Assembly: GCA_027075325.1 (NCBI GenBank)
Contig: JALTBN010000092.1
Span: 1,487-54,678 of the forward strand
Direction of reading: 5' to 3'
Source: Thermococcus sp.
Lineage (GTDB): Archaea > Methanobacteriota_B > Thermococci > Thermococcales > Thermococcaceae
Length of the DNA stretch: 53,192 bases
The notes under the pieces: model-generated
What the model was told of the DNA's origin: nothing
What the model saw: only the letters and a program-made list of their open reading frames with translations
The model's database searches: none
In this document: positions 26,108 through 35,898 of the stretch, piece after piece
Position numbering within the stretch: position 1 is the stretch's first letter
Layout: the number at the start of each line of letters is the position of its first letter
Made by a program: the position numbers and the translations under genes

Positions 26108-26262
26108 AATACCCTCGCATCCACCCTGTCCTCTTCTTTGAACTCCGGGGCGTTTCGGGCAATTCCAAGTAGCTTTGACCATGCCCCCCGCTTTTTCCTT
26201 CCCTTCATTAGCTTCCTAAGTTCCTCCTCGCTGAGGGGGACTTTAATCTCAATGGCCTCCAT
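26104..26262 (-). CDS. Small antitoxin of a VapBC-type pair, 52 aa
   Basis: The frame reads MEAIEIKVPLSEEELRKLMK, then a basic RKKRGAWSKLLG segment and ends DRVDARVL. It follows GGTGGGATA and stops four bases into the remnant toxin. The charged helical C-terminus fits an antitoxin. It is too short for most gene finders. With the toxin broken it is likely an orphan. Confidence 0.72.
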   Translation of the reverse strand: MEAIEIKVPLSEEELRKLMKGRKKRGAWSKLLGIARNAPEFKEEDRVDARVL

Positions 26263-26310
26263 TATCCCACCATCAAATGTTGGAAGAAAAAAGTAGATAA
26301 GGCTTGCGCC

Positions 26311-26715
26311 TCACTTCAGAACCGGCCTGAACTTGTAGGAGTAGAGGATTATTCCGTCCTCGTCGAACTCCCTGACCTTCCTCGTGACCATCTCGACTTC
26401 CATGCCGAAGTCTATCTCGTCCGGCTCGACGTCTGTGAGCTGGGCCAAAACGACCGGCCCCTCCTCGAGCTGAACCAAAGCGAGGGGGTACGGCCTGTAG
26501 TACTCGAAGCCGCTCGGCGGGTTTCTCACTATCGTCCAGCTCAGGACCTTGCCCTTTCCGCTGAACTTGTACCTCTCCACGTTCCTGCTGCCGCAGACCG
26601 GACAGACTTCTCTGTACGGGAACATCAAATGACCGTTCTCGCACTTGCCGCCTATGAGGGCGTATTTCTCCTCAAAGTGCCTCCAGTGCCTCGCAACCTG
26701 CATCGGCTTCCCCAT
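26311..26715 (-). CDS. DUF35 zinc-ribbon/OB-fold protein of the mevalonate operon
   Basis: The 134-residue protein has a rubredoxin-like zinc ribbon (CENG and CPVCGS around residues 24-41) and a C-terminal OB fold. In archaea this family bridges acetoacetyl-CoA thiolase and HMG-CoA synthase in one complex and channels acetoacetyl-CoA. Here it is the last of three genes in that exact order, one base after the thiolase stop, with GGAGGGTTTGAA as binding site. Confidence 0.93.
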   Translation of the reverse strand: MGKPMQVARHWRHFEEKYALIGGKCENGHLMFPYREVCPVCGSRNVERYKFSGKGKVLSWTIVRNPPSGFEYYRPYPLALVQLEEGPVVLAQLTDVEPDEIDFGMEVEMVTRKVREFDEDGIILYSYKFRPVLK

Positions 26716-26716
26716 T

Positions 26717-27883
26717 TCAAACCCTCCTGAACAGGTTAACAGTTATGTTCGAGCCGGTACCACCTATGTTCTGGGTCAGGCCAATCTCGGCATCAGGCAC
26801 CTGTATTCCCTCCGGGGCCTCACCGCGGAGCTGGAGAACCGCTTCGACCGTCTGGTAAACTCCGGTCGCTCCAACTGGGTGACCCCTGCTCTTCAGTCCA
26901 CCCATAGTCTGTATCGGGTAGTCTCCATCGATCGCTATCTGGCCCTCCCTGGCGAGCTTGGCTCCTCCTCCCTTCTCCGCAACACCGAGGGCCTCAAGGC
27001 TAAGCGTAGCCATAATAGTGAAGGCATCGTGAACCTCGAAGAAGTCGATGTCCTTGGGAGTAACGCCGGCCATCTTGTAGGCCCTCTCGGCGGCGACCTT
27101 GGCGGCCGTCAGGGTCAGGAGATCCTCCCTGTTGGCGAGGTTTATGGTGTCTATGGCCCTTCCCATTCCAGCCACTTCAACCCACTTCTCCTTGGGGACG
27201 CCAAGCTCCTTCGCCTTCTCTGGGGTGGTGATTATCACTGCTGCGGAACCGTCGCAGACGGGGGATGCATCGAAGAGCTTGAGCGGGTCGGCGATGTATG
27301 CGCTCTTCAGGACGGTCTCAACCTTTATCGGCCTCTTGAACATCGCGTACGGGTTCTTGGCACCGTTGGCGTGGGCGTTTACCGCGAAGAGAGCGAGGTC
27401 CTCCTCGGTGTAGCCGTACTCCTTCATGTAGAGCCTCATGATGAGCGCGTTGAGGGCGACGAAGCTAGCCCCATGGAAGAGCTCCCAGTCGGCGTCCGCT
27501 GCGTAGGCGAGGTACCGTGTAGCGTCGCTTGGCCATGCGTCCGTCATCTTCTCGACACCCACAACCGCGACCACATCCTCAAGGCCGCTCAGGACTGCCT
27601 TCGTGCCTTCCTGGACTGCGGCACCACCGCTGGCGCAGGCCGCTTCGACCTTAACGGCAGGTATGTGTCCGAGGCCGGCCCAGTCGGCTATGAGCGCGCC
27701 GAGGTTCTCCTGCTCGATGAAGGAACCGGAGGCCATGTTCCCGACGTAGAGCGAATCGACCTTATCGATTCCAGCATCGTCCATCGCGTTGAGTAAAGCT
27801 TCAACGGCCATGTCCCTGAGTGGGAGCTTCCAGTGCTCGCCAACGGGAACCATTCCGGCACCAATTATGACGGCCTTTCTCAT
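26717..27883 (-). CDS. Acetoacetyl-CoA thiolase (thiolase family, archaeal mevalonate pathway)
   Basis: The 388-residue enzyme condenses two acetyl-CoA to acetoacetyl-CoA. The nucleophile is Cys83 in EAACASGGAAV. The FEVHDAFT and SRGHPVGATG segments supply active-site His residues. The usual second Cys of bacterial biosynthetic thiolases is absent, as is normal for the archaeal/SCP2-like group. ATG 27883 follows GAGGTGGTTGAA; the GTG three codons earlier lies inside that site. It lies between HMG-CoA synthase and DUF35. Confidence 0.94.
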   Translation of the reverse strand: MRKAVIIGAGMVPVGEHWKLPLRDMAVEALLNAMDDAGIDKVDSLYVGNMASGSFIEQENLGALIADWAGLGHIPAVKVEAACASGGAAVQEGTKAVLSGLEDVVAVVGVEKMTDAWPSDATRYLAYAADADWELFHGASFVALNALIMRLYMKEYGYTEEDLALFAVNAHANGAKNPYAMFKRPIKVETVLKSAYIADPLKLFDASPVCDGSAAVIITTPEKAKELGVPKEKWVEVAGMGRAIDTINLANREDLLTLTAAKVAAERAYKMAGVTPKDIDFFEVHDAFTIMATLSLEALGVAEKGGGAKLAREGQIAIDGDYPIQTMGGLKSRGHPVGATGVYQTVEAVLQLRGEAPEGIQVPDAEIGLTQNIGGTGSNITVNLFRRV

Positions 27884-27893
27884 TTCAACCACC

Positions 27894-28946
27894 TCAAACG
27901 ATGTACTTCCTCCTCGCCTTCGCGTAGAGGGCGTAGTCTATGTACTTCTTCCTGTTCACGTAGTCCATGGTCTTCGGGGCAAGATCGCGCTTCTCCTCGA
28001 TGGCGTCCTGGACGACGAGACTGAAGGCGTCGCTTCCGGCACCGCTTCCAAAGCTCACCCATAGGATCCTGTCACTGGGCTTTGCTATGTCGAGAACCGC
28101 CGAAACGCCGACTAGTGTTGCCCCGCTGTAGGTGTTTCCAATTTTCCCGCTGAGGAGTCCGGGGAGAACCTTCTCCTTCGGGATGCCGAGTATCTTGGCT
28201 GCAGTTAGCGGGAACTTGACGTTGGGCTGGTGGAAGACCGCGTAGTCGAAGTCGTTCGGGGAGTAGTCGAGCTCCTCCATGAGGGTCTTGGCGGCGTTTA
28301 TTATCTGGTGGAAGTATGCCGGCTCGCCGGTGAACCTGTTGCCGTGCCTCGGGTAGTGCTCGTGCTGCCTCCTCCAGAAGTCGGGCGTGTCTGTAACGTA
28401 GGAGTAGCTCGCCTCGAAGTAGGCAACAGTCTCAGAGCTTTTCGGGGCGAGGATGTAGGCGGCGCCGCCGGCGGAAGCCGTGAACTCGAGATGGTCGCCG
28501 GGCCTTCCCTGTGATGTATCGGCCCCAATCGCCATCGCGTAGTCTGCCATTCCGGAACCGACGAAGCCAATGGCGGCCTGAATTGCCTCAGTTCCGGCCT
28601 TACAGGCGAACTCGAAGTCTGCCGCATCCAAATCGGGAGTTGCTCCGATGGCAGCGGCTATTACCGTTCCGCTCGGCTTGACCGCGTAGGGTTTGCTCTC
28701 GGTGCCGAGCCATATTGCCCTTATAAGCTGGGGGTCGATTTTAGCCCTCTTGAGGGCGTTTCTGGCCGCTTCAATTCCTATGGTGATGGTGTCCTCGTCG
28801 AGGCCTGGAACCGACTTCTCCTCTATCGGGAAGCTGCTTATTCCCCAGACCCTTCCTATCTCTTCTGCCTTGATTCTATACATCGGCACGTAGGCGCCAT
28901 AGCCAATAATGCCAACCTCACGGTTTGGCTTCAGGAGTTTTCTCAT
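27894..28946 (-). CDS. Hydroxymethylglutaryl-CoA synthase
   Basis: The 350-residue enzyme makes HMG-CoA from acetoacetyl-CoA and acetyl-CoA for isoprenoid (archaeal lipid) synthesis. Catalytic residues are visible: Glu83 in [14 protein letters not shown], Cys115 in [10 protein letters not shown] and His239 in [10 protein letters not shown]. It is the first gene of the three-gene mevalonate operon and has a strong promoter upstream. Start codon ATG 28946 follows GGTGGTGTCAT. Confidence 0.96.
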   Translation of the reverse strand: MRKLLKPNREVGIIGYGAYVPMYRIKAEEIGRVWGISSFPIEEKSVPGLDEDTITIGIEAARNALKRAKIDPQLIRAIWLGTESKPYAVKPSGTVIAAAIGATPDLDAADFEFACKAGTEAIQAAIGFVGSGMADYAMAIGADTSQGRPGDHLEFTASAGGAAYILAPKSSETVAYFEASYSYVTDTPDFWRRQHEHYPRHGNRFTGEPAYFHQIINAAKTLMEELDYSPNDFDYAVFHQPNVKFPLTAAKILGIPKEKVLPGLLSGKIGNTYSGATLVGVSAVLDIAKPSDRILWVSFGSGAGSDAFSLVVQDAIEEKRDLAPKTMDYVNRKKYIDYALYAKARRKYIV

Positions 28947-28997
28947 ATGACACCACCTTCAATCTTTGAAAACGTCCTCTTGGAGTTGGAGCGGCCC

Positions 28998-29014
28998 TTA
29001 TAAAAGTCTTTCGG
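28998..29014 (-). promoter_or_regulatory. BRE/TATA promoter of the mevalonate operon
   Basis: Read on the minus strand this is CACCGAAAGACTTTTATAAG, combining a BRE (CGAAAG) and a TATA box (TTTTATAAG). Transcription is expected about 25 bp further, close to 28972, leaving a leader of roughly 25 bases before HMG-CoA synthase. Confidence 0.7.
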
Positions 29015-29065
29015 TGAAAGTAAAAGATGATTTCGGCGATAAACGATAAAAGAGGGGGGTAATCC

Positions 29066-29746
29066 TCAGGGCTTCCTGACAACAAACAGCGCGTGGTCCT
29101 TCTCGTAGGGCTCAAGGGAGAGCTTCTCCACGATTTCAAAGTACGTAGATAGCTCCTCCTCGACCTCCTTGAAGACCTGCTCCGGCTCCTTCGTCACGTC
29201 AATGCTCCTGCTCTTGATTGATATCATGCCGTATCCTTTGCTCTTGAGGTACGCCCGAGCATTGTCTATCAGGATTTTTGCCTGGCTTGGCTGGGCAACG
29301 TCTTCAAAGATTACGTCGACCTTGGGGACGAGAGCACGGTAGCCTTCCGGCTTGGTCGCATCACCGAGTATTGGCACGATGTTCCTCCTCTCCTCGACGA
29401 GGGGGACGAGCTCCCTCAAAACGCGCGGCGAGAACTCGACGCCGAAGACCTTGCCCTTCCAGTCGACTATGTCGCTGACGTGGGATGCTGTCGTTCCGCT
29501 TGCGATACCGAGGTAGAGCACGGTTGATCCTGGTTTTATCGGGAAGTTCTTGAGACCGTTGAGTATCGCGGCACCCAACTTGGAGCGGGTGGGGTTCCAT
29601 ATCCTGTATTCCTCTCCCTCCGATTTTACTGTCCTCTCTCCATAGACCTTCTGGCCTGGGACGAGGTTCTTCGTGGCTATCTTCTCGCTCCCGTCCTCAT
29701 CAACGAACGTGAAAACTCCGGGGAATTTGTGGGGTTTTATGCGCAT
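29066..29746 (-). CDS. flpA: Fibrillarin-like rRNA/tRNA 2'-O-methyltransferase
   Basis: The 226-residue SAM-dependent methyltransferase is the catalytic subunit of the box C/D ribonucleoprotein. The motif [17 protein letters not shown] (near residue 80) binds SAM, and [10 protein letters not shown] marks the active-site region. It lies 5 bp downstream of the Nop5 gene in the same direction, the conserved archaeal pair. Confidence 0.96.
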   Translation of the reverse strand: MRIKPHKFPGVFTFVDEDGSEKIATKNLVPGQKVYGERTVKSEGEEYRIWNPTRSKLGAAILNGLKNFPIKPGSTVLYLGIASGTTASHVSDIVDWKGKVFGVEFSPRVLRELVPLVEERRNIVPILGDATKPEGYRALVPKVDVIFEDVAQPSQAKILIDNARAYLKSKGYGMISIKSRSIDVTKEPEQVFKEVEEELSTYFEIVEKLSLEPYEKDHALFVVRKP

Positions 29747-29751
29747 TCAGC

Positions 29752-31044
29752 TCACCTCCTGCCCCTTTTTTCCTTCTTTTTCTTATTGCCTTTGTCTTTA
29801 CTGCCCTTGAACTTCTCTCTCTTGTCCCTCTTCTCGAACTTCCTGCCCTTCTCTGGTTTGCCTTTGCCCTTTTTGCCTTTGAACTTCTTCTTTTCCTTTT
29901 TCTTCTCAGTTTTGGCCTTTCTCTTCGGCGGGTTGGGATACTTCTCCTTTATCTCCCTGATGCGCGCTTCAACTTCCTGCTTCAGCTCTTCCCCAATATA
30001 TTCGCCGGAGAAGTAGTCAACGCGCGCCGCTATCGCGAGCTTGCCTGAGAGGGCGCGGGCTATCTTACCCCTCTGCCACCATGGTGAGCGGTTTATCTCC
30101 GGGTACTGGAAGATGACACCGTGCTTTGGAGGCTTGGCACCGCTCCGGAGGTGCCTGAAGAGGGCCTTTTCTGCCCCCAGAACCTGTATTGTTGACGCGG
30201 GCATTAAAGCCAGCTCTTTTAATCCCCCGGCCAGGCTGAGGAGTCTCGCGCCGAGTTTCGCCCCGACGAGTGCCTTGACGTTTGGTGCAACCTCGTCCAT
30301 AGCCTTCTCAAGGTAATCCTCTATCTCTTTTCTGAGTCTGTAGAGGTCGGTTATCTCCCCTGCGAGCTTTTTGATAATCCCCTCGTCGAACTTACCGAGG
30401 GGGGCTCCCATTGAGTTCTTTGCAGCGTTGAGGATCTTCTCAGCCTTTGCCTCGGAGAGCCCGAGCTCGGCCAACCTTTCTCCGCTCAGGTTTTCGCGGG
30501 AACCCACGGTTCTCACGAACGCCACATACTGTTCGTGCTTTGGAAGAAGTTCATCCAGCTCCGGGAAGTGAAGGCCGTACCATTCCCTCAGGCGTGATAT
30601 GAGGAGGTTTGTGACCTTGTCTATATCATCCAGAGCTTCTATGGCCTGGATAACCATCTTGTCCCTTGCCCCGCTCTGCTCCTGTATGCGCATCCTGGTC
30701 AGGGCAACGCCCACGTTGAAGTACTCCTCAAACCAGTTCTCACCCAGGAACTCCGCTGGGTTTGCGCGCAGTCGCTCTCCCGCGATGTTCGGGAACTCGC
30801 CGGTCGCGTTGTATCCAAGCTCTTTGAGTCTCCTACCGAGTTCACCGTCCTCCACGATGAACTCGTCGTATCCATCGCTTTTGAGCTCGTCTAAAATGGC
30901 CAGGAGTTCATCACATGGCTCTCCGTTCAGGAGACTGTTGAGCTTTGCCTCTGCATTTCCGGTGAAGGGTTTGCTCGCGATGATGTTTCCAGCCTCGTCA
31001 AAAGCGTAAACGCCCCTGACGTTCTCGGATAGATAAGCTTTCAT
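29752..31044 (-). CDS. nop5: Nop5/Nop56-58 core protein of the box C/D RNP
   Basis: The 430-residue protein scaffolds the archaeal C/D guide ribonucleoprotein and binds L7Ae-RNA and fibrillarin. The central coiled coil and the Nop domain are visible, with GAKLGARLLSLAGGLKELA and ALFRHLRSGAKPPKHG near residues 275-330. The C-terminus is a long Lys/Glu/Arg tail from about residue 375, expected to contact RNA. ATG 31044 follows GGGGTGGTAAC; the in-frame frame to 31074 has no such site. Confidence 0.95.
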   Translation of the reverse strand: MKAYLSENVRGVYAFDEAGNIIASKPFTGNAEAKLNSLLNGEPCDELLAILDELKSDGYDEFIVEDGELGRRLKELGYNATGEFPNIAGERLRANPAEFLGENWFEEYFNVGVALTRMRIQEQSGARDKMVIQAIEALDDIDKVTNLLISRLREWYGLHFPELDELLPKHEQYVAFVRTVGSRENLSGERLAELGLSEAKAEKILNAAKNSMGAPLGKFDEGIIKKLAGEITDLYRLRKEIEDYLEKAMDEVAPNVKALVGAKLGARLLSLAGGLKELALMPASTIQVLGAEKALFRHLRSGAKPPKHGVIFQYPEINRSPWWQRGKIARALSGKLAIAARVDYFSGEYIGEELKQEVEARIREIKEKYPNPPKRKAKTEKKKEKKKFKGKKGKGKPEKGRKFEKRDKREKFKGSKDKGNKKKKEKRGRR

Positions 31045-31158
31045 GTTACCACCCCTTATCCCTCTCTCTTCCAATATAAAAGGTTGATGTCTTAAAACTA
31101 TCGTAACCTGGCGTCAGGCCCTAAGGTCCTCCTCATCTTTCGGGAATCCGCCGTTTCA

Positions 31159-31881
31159 TCATCCGCCCAGGGCAATGAACGTGAGGGCCCCAACCAATCC
31201 ACCAAGAATTGACGCCGCCAAGTTTGTGGTGTTGTTGTCAGTTACCCCCCTGTTCTCAAGGGTCGCACCTATGAGGCTGTCTAAGTTTACCCCCACGAAG
31301 CCGCCCACCATGATGGCCGCGCTCATCAGGAGCTTGTACGATGTGAGTGGAAGGGCAAAGGGTACTATCATGGCGGCCCCCGCCAGTGCGAAGAGTTCCC
31401 CTGGAAGAGATATGCCCCCGTTGGTGCCCGGTTTGACGGGTTTAAGGTTGGTTATCAGTCTGGGCTTCTTTCCGAAGACCTTTCCGAGCTCACTTGCCAG
31501 CGTGTCACCGTTAACCGTGGCTATCGCCGAGAACGTTGCGGCCCAGAAAATGTCCTGGCATGTGATCATCTCGGCCACCAGGAAGACCACCACTGCAAGA
31601 CCGTTGCCGAGGACGTTTCCAAGACCGCGCACCCTCTCGCTCTTTGAAGAAAACCCCCTTCTAACCTTATCCTCAAACCGATACTTCGTTGCGGCAACAC
31701 CAACCAGGAGGAACATTATCATCGCGAGAAACGGGTACAGTCCGCCTAACCACAGAAGTGATACCCCTAAAACAACCGCACCCGCTGCCCCCTTACTGTC
31801 GAGGGCATGAAGTTTCAACGCTGCAACGCCGAGGGCTGATACGAGTATGGAACCCGTGGCAAGTGCGTGGAGGGATAGCAT
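31159..31881 (-). CDS. DUF92 integral membrane protein
   Basis: The 240-residue protein has about six membrane segments and the DUF92 signature region, with ATVNGDTLASELGKVFGKKPRLI and KPGTNGGISLPGELFA. Plant and cyanobacterial relatives phosphorylate phytyl phosphate, so an isoprenoid-phosphate kinase role is conceivable but unproven in archaea. ATG 31881 follows GAGGTGACAAT; the longer frame to 31974 has no hydrophobic sense and lacks a binding site. Confidence 0.88.
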   Translation of the reverse strand: MLSLHALATGSILVSALGVAALKLHALDSKGAAGAVVLGVSLLWLGGLYPFLAMIMFLLVGVAATKYRFEDKVRRGFSSKSERVRGLGNVLGNGLAVVVFLVAEMITCQDIFWAATFSAIATVNGDTLASELGKVFGKKPRLITNLKPVKPGTNGGISLPGELFALAGAAMIVPFALPLTSYKLLMSAAIMVGGFVGVNLDSLIGATLENRGVTDNNTTNLAASILGGLVGALTFIALGG

Positions 31882-32007
31882 TATTGTCACCTCTCTGGAA
31901 TTTAAGGGGGAGCTTGTGCCCTCTCTTGTTGAATCGGTTGAGAGTAAGCGTTTATTACTCTTTCCCTCGATCATTGTCGAGGATAAATTTAACAGAAGGG
32001 GAAAATG

Positions 32008-32457
32008 TCAGAAGACTTCAAGCTTACAAACCTCGGTTACGAACGTTATGTCCATGTGCTCTATGTCGGGTATATCCCTGGAGATGGCGTTCACTATCTC
32101 CTGCATCTTTTTCATGTCGTTGTGGGTTATCACATGAACGACTAAACTGTGTGCTCCTATTGCTTTCTCAATTACTTTAACCTCCTCCACTTCATTCAGT
32201 TTCTCCACAATCTCATCCAGATCAGCTCCTGCTTTCAGGGTTATGCCCAGTAGGGCGTGTAGGTAGCCAAGCTTCTCAAAATCTGGGATAACGGTGTACT
32301 TGATGATCACACCGTTGCGCTCAAGCTTTTCCATTCTGCGTGATATTCTCTGCCTTGTCGTTCCCAGCCTCTCCGCGAGTTCCTTGTACGTCATCCTTGC
32401 ATTCTGGGAGAGGAGCTTTATTATCCTAACATCGACCTTGTCGATTTTAGTTCTCAT
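32008..32457 (-). CDS. Lrp/AsnC-family transcriptional regulator
   Basis: The 149-residue protein has an N-terminal helix-turn-helix (DVRIIKLLSQNARMTYKELAERLGTTRQRISRRM spans residues about 8-42) and a C-terminal RAM effector domain. Lrp-type proteins usually respond to amino acids. An AT-rich region of 364 bases separates it from the next gene on the other strand and likely holds its promoter and operators. Confidence 0.92.
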   Translation of the reverse strand: MRTKIDKVDVRIIKLLSQNARMTYKELAERLGTTRQRISRRMEKLERNGVIIKYTVIPDFEKLGYLHALLGITLKAGADLDEIVEKLNEVEEVKVIEKAIGAHSLVVHVITHNDMKKMQEIVNAISRDIPDIEHMDITFVTEVCKLEVF

Positions 32458-32821
32458 AGTGGTCCCCCCTTTGTGGTGATTTTCAGTTTTAAGGATGGAG
32501 TGCTCCAGTTATAAAATTTTCGTAAAATTTTCAACATGTTGATATTACCATATAATACATGTTTCATTCTGTTGTTGTAATGGTGGTAATATTCCGATAA
32601 TTTAAGACGTGAATGTAACATATTGTTACAAAATTTGAGGCGTATTAGGGCCTAAAAACCTTGCTGTGGTTATTAATTACTCTGATGCAGAAGTATTTTG
32701 GAGTTATTCTCTTAATCGCCACTGCATACAGGCTCTGTATCACATCCCATCCTTACGAAATGTTTATTAAATTTTGGAGATTTCTATGGATATCTAATAT
32801 TGTGTCACTGGTGGTGATAAA
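32458..32821. other. AT-rich intergenic region between lrp and a divergent gene
   Basis: No gene is visible here. The region is markedly AT-rich. It would contain the promoter of the Lrp gene (minus strand) and one for the plus-strand gene at 32822; TTTATTAAATTTT near 32763 is a possible TATA box for the latter. GGTGGTGAT at 32810-32818 is the ribosome binding site of the plus-strand gene. I looked for C/D-box or H/ACA RNA signatures and found none that meet both boxes. Confidence 0.5.
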
Positions 32822-33858
32822 ATGGAAAAGCTTGCTATGTATACCAGAATTGAAAAGAACACCCTTCTTGAGTCCCTCCGTCCTTTTTTGGGAGGCCTCT
32901 GCTTGTCGTAGTTAAGGGAAGGAGGGCATTTCTTGTTGACGGGGGCGGAAAGCTAATCCCAATTGAGTCCCCTCCCTCAGAGAACCTTGAGAACGTTGAG
33001 GTGTACTCTCTGGATAAGCTTGAGTTCTTCGAACTTCTCCATCCCTCCGGTGGCGAGGGGGGAAAGGAGAGTACCCCCTCTTCTGTGGCCTTTAAGTACT
33101 CTACCAGCCTTTCAAACCTCCCCGCAGAGATAGCCCTCCGGGTTGAAGGTGCAGTTCCCAGGATAGTCAAGAGGGCATATTCCTCAGGTATTGCGATCGA
33201 GCATATGGTGCTTTACGGCAAGCTGCTCCATGGAGTCACGGGCAGGGACATCCTCAAACTTCGTGTGAGCACCAGAGGGTACTCCTCCGTAAGCGCTCCG
33301 GAGGATGTTCTAAAATCCATAATCTCTGATTTTTTGAGGGAAGAAACCGGTTTTGAAACGAGGGTTGTTATGAGGGACTGCAGCTTTGAGGTCGTCCAAA
33401 AGGTTCCCCCAGTGCGGCTTAGGGCTCAGGTTCCGGGATTCCGCTCTGGCAGGGTTCTTGAGATTCCCCTCCACTCCTTGGATGTGCTGGCACCCCGTCT
33501 GAACAGGGCTCAGGTTGAGGAGGAGGTGGAGCGGCTTCTGAGTGAAGCGGGAGTCACAGAACTCATCGGTGAGCTGAAGGACACATCCCGCGGGAAGGAC
33601 GTTTCCCTCAGCACGGTTTCATCTACCCTTAGAGATACCCTTTCCAGTATGAGGGGAGTCTCCCTCAGGGATGTACGGCTCTCGGAGGGGGAGAATGGGT
33701 ACAGAGTTTTCATTTCCCTCTCCCGCGAGGACAGGATATCGTCAGAGACGCTTGTGAGTTCCATCAGGGAGAAGCTCAAGGATGCTGAGAGAACACTGAA
33801 AGCCAGGGGAATACCCATTAAAATTGAAAAGGCGTATGCTATACTGGAGGGAGAATGA
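32822..33858 (+). CDS. Conserved unknown protein split by a -1 frameshift at a slippery T6G run
   Basis: The ATG at 32822 has an excellent site (GGTGGTGAT) and encodes MEKLAMYTRIEKNTLLESL before the frame ends at TAG 32909-32911. The long downstream frame (to 33858) has no ATG/GTG/TTG near its beginning; its first candidate is GTG 33001 without a binding site. Both frames join naturally by a -1 shift at T TTT TTG (32884-32890), giving LRPFLGRPLLVVVKGRRAFL and a protein of about 345 residues. The body is acidic, mixed alpha/beta, with charged helices and no domain I know. Either a mutation, a sequencing error or programmed frameshifting is possible. Confidence 0.75.
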
Positions 33859-33870
33859 AAAAAGTAAAGC

Positions 33871-35775
33871 TCAGCTCCCCTGGAGGGGAAGAGCGCGCCT
33901 TATCCTCGTTATCAGCTCCTCTTTCTTTCCGTTGTCTTCCAATGCAATCTCAAGCACCTGATCTATGGTCTCAACAGGGATTATCTGTATTTTTGATGCC
34001 TGATCCGGGGCCAGAAAGACGTCTTTCTCATTTGACTTCGGTATGATCACCGTCTTGATTCCCGCCTCTATTGCCGCCTCTATCTTCGGTGTCGCGCCAC
34101 CTATGGGGAGAACTTCGCCACGGACGCTCAGCGATCCCGTCATCGCCACGTCCTGTCTTATGGGAATCTCCTCAAGGGCAGATATGACGGCGGTTGCCAC
34201 GCTTATGCTTGCCGAGTCTCCCTCGACTCCCTCATAGGTCTGGAGGAACTGGACGTGTATGTCGTACTTGCTGATGTCCTCTCCCTTGTAGCGCTTTATT
34301 ATCGCAGAGACGTTCTGGACGGCCTCCTTGGCTATCTCACCGAGCTTTCCGGTAACTATTATCTTGCCCTCCTCCTTGCTGGCGGCGGGTGCAACAACGG
34401 CCTCTATCGGCAGGACAATACCGCTCTGCTCCCCTATCACTGCTAGGCCGTTGACCCTTCCTATCTCTCCACCCTCACTTTTTATGACCTGGTACTCCTT
34501 CTTGTTCTCGATGTACCAGTCGGCGAGCTGCTTCTCAAGGGGCTTTGCCATCCTCATGGCTTCCAGCACATCCTCCCTTTCAACGTACTTCCTGCCCTTC
34601 TTGACCGCTATGTCTCCCGCAGCCCTGACGATACCGCCAAGGTCGCGAAGGCGGAGCGTGAGGTGTCCCTTTCTACCGCCCCTCCTCTGGGCTTCCCTGA
34701 CTATCTCTTCAACGGCCTCCCTCGTGAAGTGCGGTATCTTGCCGTCCCTTATGACCTCCTGAGCCACGAACTGGACGAGCTTTCTCCGGTTCTCTATTGT
34801 GTCCGGCATCGTCGTCCTCATGTAGACCTCGTAACCGTAGCCCCTTATACGGGAGCGTAAAGCCGGGTGCATCTTGTCGACGGTGTCGAGGTTTCCGGCC
34901 GCGACGAGGATGAAGTCGCACGGCACTGGCTCAGTCCTCACCATCGCACCGCTCGAAAGCTCGCTCTGACCGGTTATCGGGAACTTCTTCTCCTGCATAG
35001 CTGTAAGGAGGCTCTGCTGCATTTTGAGGGAAAGGGTCGCTATCTCGTCTATGAAGAGAACTCCCTTGTGGGCGCGGTGTATCATTCCGGGCTCAACGCG
35101 CTCGTGAGCTGGAGTGCCGAGTCCACCGGACTGGAAAGGATCGTGCCTGACATCACCCAACAGGGCACCTGCATGAGCGCCAGTTGCATCAACGAAGGGA
35201 GCTTTTGTCCTTCCGCAGTTGTCTATCAGTAATTTTGGAACGAGGATGCTCGTGCGGAGGCGCATGTTCGAGAGGACCATCATGGTCAGGACGATGACAA
35301 AGAGTCCCATCAGAAAGTTCGTCGTGCTGGGATCGAACATTACCGCCATCATGACCATGAAGACTATCGCAAGGAGGAGGTAGGACTTGAGGTTCTCCTG
35401 GCTCTTGGCCTTTTCCCTGTACCTGTCCACTATTCTCTTCCCCTGGCAGGCCGGGACGGTCTTTATTCTCGGCATGTTCTCGTCCTCTGAGTTGGGGAAC
35501 ACCAGGACGTCTTCCAGGCTCTCAGTGGGGAGAAGTTCGGCCATAGCCTGACCGAGCATTGATTTGCCCGTACCCGGCTCCCCTATCAGGAGGACGTGCC
35601 TTTTCTGGCCTGCCGCGGTTTTTATAACCTCAACGGCATGTTCCTGCCCTATTACCTGGTCTATGAGCTTTTCGGGTACTTTTATGTCCTCGGTGGTCTG
35701 GAACTCCACTCCCAGCTCGAATCTTTCCTCGTTCTCGGATTCTGCGGGGTTCGGGGGGTTCATGTTCTCTCCCAT
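33871..35775 (-). CDS. lonB: Archaeal membrane-bound Lon protease (LonB)
   Basis: The 634-residue ATP-dependent protease has an AAA domain with Walker A GEPGTGKS near residue 60. Two membrane helices are inserted in the AAA domain (about residues 128-175), and a C-terminal Ser/Lys protease domain carries GDSASIS as the nucleophile region. Membrane insertion is the hallmark of archaeal LonB. Start ATG 35775 is spaced six bases from AGAGGG; ATG 35781 is directly next to it and less likely. It is the main membrane-associated regulatory protease of the cell. Confidence 0.95.
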   Translation of the reverse strand: MGENMNPPNPAESENEERFELGVEFQTTEDIKVPEKLIDQVIGQEHAVEVIKTAAGQKRHVLLIGEPGTGKSMLGQAMAELLPTESLEDVLVFPNSEDENMPRIKTVPACQGKRIVDRYREKAKSQENLKSYLLLAIVFMVMMAVMFDPSTTNFLMGLFVIVLTMMVLSNMRLRTSILVPKLLIDNCGRTKAPFVDATGAHAGALLGDVRHDPFQSGGLGTPAHERVEPGMIHRAHKGVLFIDEIATLSLKMQQSLLTAMQEKKFPITGQSELSSGAMVRTEPVPCDFILVAAGNLDTVDKMHPALRSRIRGYGYEVYMRTTMPDTIENRRKLVQFVAQEVIRDGKIPHFTREAVEEIVREAQRRGGRKGHLTLRLRDLGGIVRAAGDIAVKKGRKYVEREDVLEAMRMAKPLEKQLADWYIENKKEYQVIKSEGGEIGRVNGLAVIGEQSGIVLPIEAVVAPAASKEEGKIIVTGKLGEIAKEAVQNVSAIIKRYKGEDISKYDIHVQFLQTYEGVEGDSASISVATAVISALEEIPIRQDVAMTGSLSVRGEVLPIGGATPKIEAAIEAGIKTVIIPKSNEKDVFLAPDQASKIQIIPVETIDQVLEIALEDNGKKEELITRIRRALPLQGS

Positions 35776-35898
35776 TGCCATCCCTCTCGCTCTCTCACTC
35801 TAGGGTGGGTTTTCTTTGGGTGATTTATAACTTTATCCTCCTCCCGCTGTAGGAAAAGCTAAAATACCACCCCACCCTAACACATGTGGTGGAGAACG

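Noticed and set aside
33001..33858. Independent gene starting at GTG 33001
   Set aside because: There is no ribosome binding site there, and coding-like sequence (RPLLVVVKGRRAFLVDGG) extends upstream in the same frame to the T run, so the start is artificial.
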